From positions 1-64,000 of the forward strand of contig MPMM01000013.1 in NCBI GenBank assembly GCA_002238505.1: 64,000 nt of DNA, written 5' to 3'. Both the position numbers and the translations under genes were made by a program. How positions within the stretch are numbered: the stretch's first letter is position 1; each line of letters opens with the position of its first letter. This DNA comes from SAR202 cluster bacterium bin22 (GTDB lineage: Bacteria > Chloroflexota > Dehalococcoidia > Lucifugimonadales > UBA3495). Under the pieces are notes generated by a model. That model saw only the letters and a program-made list of their open reading frames with translations. It was not told the origin of the DNA and made no database searches. Positions 59,380 through 64,000 of this stretch are shown in pieces.

Positions 59380-60077
59380 GGTCTATCCCCGCGTTGGCGG
59401 GGCAGCCTCTTTTGGTCATGGCACGGAGGCCCTGTTCGACGGTCTATCCCCGCGTTGGCGGGGCAGCCAAGGGGACAATACGCAGACAGAGCCCCGGAAA
59501 GGGTCTATCCCCGCGTTGGCGGGGCAGCCTCGCCAGATGAGGCCCGTTTCGGCTCTGCAGTTGGTCTATCCCCGCGTTGGCGGGGCAGCCGATCATGTTT
59601 CCGTAGGTCCTCTTGACCATGGAGGTCTATCCCCGCGTTGGCGGGGCAGCCCCCCCCTGCTTTTAAGATCACGCCCATGCGAAGGTCTATCCCCGCGTTG
59701 GCGGGGCAGCCACAGGCCCAGGTAATCGCGCCTGGCGGCGATGAGGTCTATCCCCGCGTTGGCGGGGCAGCCAGTCTACGTGGCGCCCAACAAGATTCCG
59801 GAAAAGGTCTATCCCCGCGTTGGCGGGGCAGCCGTCAATTTCGGAACCCCTAGAGAATCCCCGATCGGTCTATCCCCGCGTTGGCGGGGCAGCCGATGTC
59901 GATCAGCTCCGTCCTGATGTGGCGGGGGGTCTATCCCCGCGTTGGCGGGGCAGCCTTGTCGATCATGTGGGAGTAACCGGCGACTACGGGTCTATCCCCG
60001 CGTTGGCGGGGCAGCCTCTTATTCTGTGGAACTCGGAGTACCTATAACAGGTCTATCCCCGCGTTGGCGGGGCAGCC
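59380..60077 (-). CRISPR. CRISPR array 2: twelve identical 28-bp repeats, type I-E-like
   Basis: Repeat starts at 59380, 59441, 59502, 59563, 59624, 59684, 59745, 59806, 59867, 59928, 59989 and 60050. Each is 28 bp (GGTCTATCCCCGCG...GGCGGGGCAGCC) and all copies look identical; eleven spacers are 33 bp except one of 32. Read on the minus strand, the repeat has the I-E form: CTGCCCCGCC, CGCGGGGATAGACC. The leader is therefore at the right, where an AT-rich segment (60078-60131) and cas2/cas1 remnants lie. Identical repeats suggest it was active recently. Confidence 0.97.
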
Positions 60078-60131
60078 CCTATTTGACCAATGTTTCCAGC
60101 CTGCTTTTATTATATTATCCCCCTTCTTACC
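60078..60131 (-). promoter_or_regulatory. CRISPR leader of array 2
   Basis: 54 bp between the last repeat and the cas2 stop, much more AT-rich than the surroundings. On the minus strand it contains GATAATATAATAAAAG, which provides promoter-like -10 sequence for the array and the usual AT-rich integration leader. Confidence 0.7.
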
Positions 60132-60359
60132 TCACTCATACTCTACCAGATAGACACCGTCTCCATCTACGATGTCCTTCGGCGCCTCCCCCAGCTTACG
60201 GATGCTCTGGTCACTGACTGCCGCCGAGTCCCGGTACGTCATTGCTATGGAACACTGGCCAAATTGGAAGTACCAGCCCGTCAGCACATCCCATATCCAC
60301 TCCCTGATCCCAGCTGTAATGTCTGGTGATGTGTACACCCCCAGAACAATCTCCAGCAT
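60132..60359 (-). pseudogene. cas2: cas2 (type I-E) remnant lacking the N terminus
   Basis: Minus strand, 75 codons from the CAT at 60357-60359. LEIVLGVYTSPDITAGIREW is the 'LEI-PGV-VG--SARVRE' stretch that normally starts near residue 23 of Cas2e; then WQF-like QCSIAMTYRD, and IRKLGEAPKDIVDGDGVYLV, the C-terminal 'LG---R-PVD--GL-LV'. The first strand of the ferredoxin fold with its 'V-N-P--LRG--' loop is absent, and upstream sequence runs into cas1 in another frame. Not functional as read. Confidence 0.75.
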
Positions 60360-60369
60360 GGTCGATGCG

Positions 60370-60612
60370 AGGCCCCCCGATCCCTGCCTTCCACGTTCTG
60401 AAACAGGGCCTTGATCCGGTCGATCATCTTGGAAATCACCCTCTCCCGACAAAACAACTCGCCAGTGGTTCTGCGGGTATACCGCTCGATATCCAATCTC
60501 GACTGGTCCATTATCTCGGGCCGACTGGAAGGATGCCGGCAACAGGATCGTATCCCGGAAGAGGTCGGCTATGTCCAAGGCAAAGGCCTCGCCATTTGCC
60601 CTGGCCGCGCCG
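60370..60612 (-). pseudogene. cas1: cas1 (type I-E) C-terminal remnant, frameshifted
   Basis: Minus strand. One frame (about 60610-60510) reads GEAFALDIADLFRDTILLPA, the conserved Cas1e block 'FVYDIADLYK---TIPAAF'. A frame change near 60510 leads to RLDIERYTRRTTGELF and SKMIDRIKALFQ, the Cas1e C-terminal helices 'E---RR--RD-FRE--LL--IV-DI--LF'. The N-terminal two-thirds is missing: upstream of about 60612 the sequence becomes a GC-rich hairpin and then unrelated genes. Order cas1-cas2-leader-array is the normal I-E order. Confidence 0.7.
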
Positions 60613-60629
60613 TCGGCGGCAAAAGAGAA

Positions 60630-60667
60630 ACGCCGCCCCCGCCTCTCGGCTCTGCGGGGCGGCGGCT
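60630..60667 (-). other. GC-rich hairpin at the cas/accessory junction
   Basis: CGCCGCCCCCGC and GCGGGGCGGCGG pair around CTCTCGGCTCT. On the minus strand it is followed by TTTCTCTTTT, so it may act as a weak terminator. It marks the boundary where cas1 similarity is lost. Confidence 0.45.
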
Positions 60668-60781
60668 TAGCGGGCGTCTCCTCCGCCCGCCCATTGATGA
60701 GAGTTTTCAGGAAAAGCTCGGCTTGGTCCCCGGACCTGGAGAACACAAATATGCGAAAGCAATAAAAGAGGAGGCCCAATA

Positions 60782-61180
60782 ATGGCTTACGAACTGAACG
60801 ACAACAAAATCCCCCACGGCTACGAAAGCCTGGATGCCCACAAGAAACGGCACCTCAATCCCGACACCGGCAGCCTGGACCACCGCGGACCCCAGCACAA
60901 CGACTGGGTGCATTACCGGATGCTCAACCTGGCCGGCCCCGACCTGCTGGAGTGCGAACGGACCGCCCTGGAGCCCGGACAGCAGACCACCCTGACCTGG
61001 GACGCCGTCACCTGCCCCCACTGCGTGACCAGCATCGCCCAGTCCTGGGCCGGGTTCTGCGAGTTCGCGCCGCCCCTGGACCCCAAGGTCTACCACAGCA
61101 GCCTGGAGGACGTCTACGACGCGCCAACCGCCGAGAGCCTGGACCACATCTGGGACGCCTACACCGGCCGGCCCGTTTAG
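60782..61180 (+). CDS. Hypothetical protein with CPHC motif
   Basis: 132 aa, ATG 60782 after GAGGAGGCCC. A single CPHC (VTCPHCVTSIAQSW) and HRGPQHNDWVHYRMLNL. High-GC style of the main region resumes here. Not recognised. Confidence 0.5.
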   Translation: MAYELNDNKIPHGYESLDAHKKRHLNPDTGSLDHRGPQHNDWVHYRMLNLAGPDLLECERTALEPGQQTTLTWDAVTCPHCVTSIAQSWAGFCEFAPPLDPKVYHSSLEDVYDAPTAESLDHIWDAYTGRPV

Positions 61181-61255
61181 CCGGATCAGCAAAGGAGAAG
61201 CCCCGGCCCGTGGGTCGGGGCCCACCGAATTTGACGAAGAGAGGTGAAAGAGACC

Positions 61256-61564
61256 TTGCGGTACACACACTCATTCCCGCTGACCCAGCAGGTCATCAAG
61301 GCCGGGGACGCCAGCGACCGCAAATCGTGCCCGGTGGCCTGGGCCCTGTGGCTCCACGGGTACGACAACCCGGCTGTGGACGAATACTCGACCCGGCTCT
61401 ACGGCGACTACCGGCAGGACGTCTTCCTGCACACGTACGCCGCCCGGACCTGGATCCGGGACTTCGATAACGAGTGCACCGTGCCCGCCGGCACCCTGGT
61501 CGTCGCCGTCGATACCGACCGCCCCGCCGAGGGCTCCCTGGACTTCGTCCGGCACGACGCCTGA
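61256..61564 (+). CDS. Small hypothetical protein
   Basis: TTG start 61256 with GAGGTG eight bases upstream (a GTG within that box at 61244 is the alternative start). About 102 aa. SCPVAWALWLHGYDN then RQDVFLHTYAARTWIRDFDN. A GCCCCGG/TCGGGGC hairpin at 61199-61220 lies in the leader. Not recognised. Confidence 0.5.
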   Translation: MRYTHSFPLTQQVIKAGDASDRKSCPVAWALWLHGYDNPAVDEYSTRLYGDYRQDVFLHTYAARTWIRDFDNECTVPAGTLVVAVDTDRPAEGSLDFVRHDA

Positions 61565-62166
61565 GCGCCCGGGCGTCATATCATCCGGACACCGGGCCGT
61601 CCGGCTAGCAGGGCGTCGGCACGTTCCAACGTCAGACCGGCCCAGCGGCCGAACATCGGCACGGCAGGCCGTTTTACCGTCAGGCCGGCAGGACAGAGAG
61701 GAATAGGGATGGTAAAACACTGGGCCACCCAGACGGCAGAGTGGATGAGCGTCAGCCCATCAAGGCAAAGGAGCCCCGCACCGTCACGCCATGGGGGCGT
61801 CATGCCGGAGAGAGGGCAGGATGGTACCTCATACGGCCATACTGCCTTTCCACCAGCGGGCCTTCATTACGCCACACCACCACACCATTAGAACACCCCA
61901 CCGTTACACCTTCAGGAAATTAGAGCGTCACGCCGTCAGCACGCTACACCATCAGGGCGTTACGCCGTCAGGCCGCTGGTACGCCACGACGCCAGGCCAG
62001 GCCGACGGTCCGCCGCCGGTACGGCTCCACCCCGATACACCACGGCGTCAGGACGGCAGAGCGTCAGGAGGTCAAGCCGTCCCAGCATCCGCGTTATCTC
62101 CCCACAGCCCGGGTCAGTGACCCGCAACCGTGACCCGCAACCGTGACTCCGAGGAGGAATATACCC
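61565..62166. repeat. 600-bp non-coding stretch of degenerate short repeats
   Basis: No gene. A loose unit of 10-15 bp around CGTCACGCCGTCAGG recurs about a dozen times in one orientation or its variants (for example CGTTACACCTTCAGG near 61900, CGTCACGCCGTCAGC near 61928, CGTTACGCCGTCAGG near 61958, CGGCGTCAGGACGGC near 62043). Near the end GTGACCCGCAACC is directly repeated (62117 and 62130). This could be an iteron-type origin, a partition site, or decayed tandem DNA. Confidence 0.5.
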
Positions 62167-62712
62167 TTGAGCACCCACAGCAGCAAGACCGGGGACCAGC
62201 CCCGCTACACCATCGACGAGATCCGCCGCGACGTGGAGGACTGGCTGAAGTTCGGCCCACCCACCGAGGTCCAGGACAGCGAGACCGGCACCGACACCGG
62301 CCACCACGAGCTGGTGGAGGAGCTGGTCATCGCCCGGCGCGCCGCCAACCCCAACATGCCGGCCAGCCGGGTAATCCACCAGGTCACCCAGGCCGACACC
62401 GACCGGTTCCTGGAGGATTCCTGGTACAGCGCCGCCGGCGAGCCCATCGACGACGTCACCGACGAGAACCAGGCCGACTTCCGCGAGGAGGTCCGGAGGG
62501 AGCTGGCCAGCTGCCCCAAACTCAGCCGCGCCGTCGCCGACTGCCTGGAGCGGGCCTTCAAACGCTACAGCGCCCGGGTCCACGGCGACGACTCGCCCTT
62601 CCGCGCCGACTACCTCGGCGAATACCCCGACGACGACGCCGACCCGCCGGTCCCCATCGACGAGTTTGACGACGAGCCGGAGATCCACACGGCCCTGCAG
62701 CCCACGGCCTGA
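62167..62712 (+). CDS. Hypothetical helical protein
   Basis: 181 aa, TTG start 62167 after GAGGAGGAATA. Helical (YTIDEIRRDVEDWLKFG, REEVRRELASCPKLSRAVA) with an acidic C-terminal tail (YPDDDADPPVPIDEFDDE). No motif recognised. It follows the repeat stretch directly, which is where a replication or partition gene might be expected, but nothing in the sequence shows such a role. Confidence 0.55.
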   Translation: MSTHSSKTGDQPRYTIDEIRRDVEDWLKFGPPTEVQDSETGTDTGHHELVEELVIARRAANPNMPASRVIHQVTQADTDRFLEDSWYSAAGEPIDDVTDENQADFREEVRRELASCPKLSRAVADCLERAFKRYSARVHGDDSPFRADYLGEYPDDDADPPVPIDEFDDEPEIHTALQPTA

Positions 62713-62918
62713 CCGGAGCTGAACAAGAGCCGAGGGAACAGGACAGTGGGCCAGCCGAACGGCTGACGCCGTACAGGCTGGCAAGAGGTGGCCGCCGAGC
62801 TGGCCACCCGGAAGGCAGGGATTTTAAGACCAAGGAGGGCTTTCGGCACAGCCTTAAGCCCGGGTCCCCAACTTTGAAATGCCCGCCCCCGAGGAGGGGC
62901 AGCGAAGGAGTAGACACG

Positions 62919-63125
62919 ATGATGATGAGCAAGCACCAGGGAGCAACCGCACCGTGGAAGCCCGGCGAGACCGTCCGCTGCGGCGCCGAGTTCGTGACCT
63001 TCCAGCACCTGGCCGGCAAGGCCGCCATGATCACCCACGACGACGGCCTTATCGAGCTGGTACCCCTGCACACCCTGTCGGACCGCACCACCGGCGCCGC
63101 GGCCGAGCTGCAACTGGCCAGCTAA
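62919..63125 (+). CDS. Small beta-rich protein
   Basis: 68 aa, ATG 62919 after AAGGAG. GETVRCGAEFVTFQHLAGKA and DDGLIELVPLHTLSD suggest a small beta-barrel. Not recognised. Confidence 0.5.
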   Translation: MMMSKHQGATAPWKPGETVRCGAEFVTFQHLAGKAAMITHDDGLIELVPLHTLSDRTTGAAAELQLAS

Positions 63126-63189
63126 CAGCCAGGAAAACCCGAACGACAACAACCTGCCGGCCGAGGCCACGGCGAGAAGGAGGAAGGAG

Positions 63190-63774
63190 ATGACCACCGG
63201 CGCAATCGGAACCCAGCGCGACATCCTGATCACAGTCCGGAACCGGCAACACCTGGCGCCGGTGCTGGAGACCCTGCAGTCCATCAAAGCGTCCCAGGTC
63301 CTGCTGCAGCTGACCGGCAGCGACGACACCGAGTACCTGGTGCGCTACCAGGAATCAAAGGTCGAGCAGTCCAGCGCCCTGGTCAAGCTGCGCGTCCAGG
63401 CCGAGCCGAGCCCGCTGGCCGGACTGGAAGACCGCTACGAGGTGTGGGTCAGCGAGATCTACGCCAGCGCCCTGGGCGAGGAGGAGGCCGTCCGCGACTG
63501 GCAGAGGTTCTACGAGGGCATGCCCCAGGCCGACGGCAGCGAGGGGGAGCCCGGGCTGGCCCAGGACCCCATCGCCGCAGCGCTGCTGGCCGAGGGCTTC
63601 ACCCTGACCCACTGGGGCGACCTGGACCGATCCGACCAGGAACGCTTCATGGACCACGTGCAGCTCTTCGCCGAGGGCCCGGAGTGGCTCTCGCCCGAGC
63701 TGATGGAGGGCAGCACGTCCCGCGCGGACGCCCTGGAGCGCTACGCCCCCTTTCTGCAGGCCCCGCACGACTGA
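63190..63774 (+). CDS. Hypothetical protein
   Basis: 194 aa, ATG 63190 after AAGGAGGAAGGAG. N-terminal beta-alpha-beta (RDILITVRNRQHLAPVLETL, YLVRYQESK), then helical (EEEAVRDWQRFYEGM). Not recognised. Confidence 0.5.
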   Translation: MTTGAIGTQRDILITVRNRQHLAPVLETLQSIKASQVLLQLTGSDDTEYLVRYQESKVEQSSALVKLRVQAEPSPLAGLEDRYEVWVSEIYASALGEEEAVRDWQRFYEGMPQADGSEGEPGLAQDPIAAALLAEGFTLTHWGDLDRSDQERFMDHVQLFAEGPEWLSPELMEGSTSRADALERYAPFLQAPHD

Positions 63775-63810
63775 AACCAGCCGCACCAGCGGCGAAGGAG
63801 AAGGAACAGG

Positions 63811-64000
63811 ATGACCGCTACCCAACTGAAGAACCGGCCACAATGGGCCATTGACCCGTCGGGGCTGGCCGTCCAGGCCCGCCGACACGGCTTCGAGCCG
63901 GCCGCCAGGGACCTGGACCTGGCCCTGGAGGCGCAGGAGTTCATCTACAGCTGCAACGAGGCCCGCCTCCGGCTGGACATCGACCCCAACCGCTACGTCA
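63811..64000 (+). CDS. Hypothetical protein, runs off the window
   Basis: ATG 63811 after GAAGGAGAAGG; open to the window edge (63 codons seen). PSGLAVQARRHGFEPAARDL and ALEAQEFIYSCNEARLRLDI are helical. Incomplete, so no family can be proposed. Confidence 0.5.
   Translation, partial: MTATQLKNRPQWAIDPSGLAVQARRHGFEPAARDLDLALEAQEFIYSCNEARLRLDIDPNRYV

Overview
The window reads as an accessory replicon or a large integrated mobile element of a high-GC bacterium. Almost every gene lies on the + strand, most products are small, acidic and of unknown function, and many carry CxxC zinc ribbons. TTG starts are common, and no ribosomal, central-metabolic, virion or conjugation gene is visible. Recognisable families point to phage or megaplasmid ancestry: an Api92-like protein, an LPD29 domain, a pRiA4b ORF-3-like protein, an RNA ligase, a tandem DnaC-type ATPase, an Uma2 nuclease, MNT and MNT-HEPN proteins, and two tRNAs. 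The host lineage cannot be assigned from this window.

Layout. 1-5.8 kb: Api92-like gene, tRNA-Gly and tRNA-Arg, GIY-YIG and aspartyl-protease genes, and a TnpB-only IS200/IS605-type element that splits a zinc-ribbon gene. 5.8-33.4 kb: a long co-directional series of small genes, often overlapping, including HAD, Rieske, Uma2, HsdM-like, LPD29, RNA ligase (broken by an amber codon), pRiA4b and MNT-HEPN genes. 33.5-37.7 kb: a surface-type cluster (collagen-like protein, small membrane proteins, histidine kinase). 37.8-42.6 kb: small genes, the tandem DnaC ATPase and a second Rieske protein. 42.7-44.5 kb: a TnpB-family protein that has lost the third RuvC aspartate, followed 21 bp later by a CRISPR array. 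45.9-50.4 kb: decaying genes mixed with a Hint-domain protein, a PLD-like protein, a STAS protein and a membrane-anchored protein. 50.4-57.9 kb: a lower-GC island with an IS5-family element, an HSDR_N-like nuclease, an IS630-family element and an N-6 DNA methylase truncated by it. 58.6-60.8 kb: a membrane protein, then a 12-repeat type I-E-like CRISPR array whose minus-strand leader side still carries cas2 and cas1 remnants. 60.8-64 kb: small genes resume around a 0.6-kb non-coding stretch of degenerate short repeats.

Three points tie the window together. First, eight genes or gene groups share an upstream signature, a GAAAGC-like box 20-21 bp before a TATAAT-like hexamer, which suggests a common transcription programme; the nuclease-dead TnpB gene is one of them. 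Second, several families occur as divergent pairs, so the region grew by duplication. Third, there are two I-E-like arrays but no Cascade or cas3, so either the arrays are served in trans, or the first one is linked to the TnpB-like protein.
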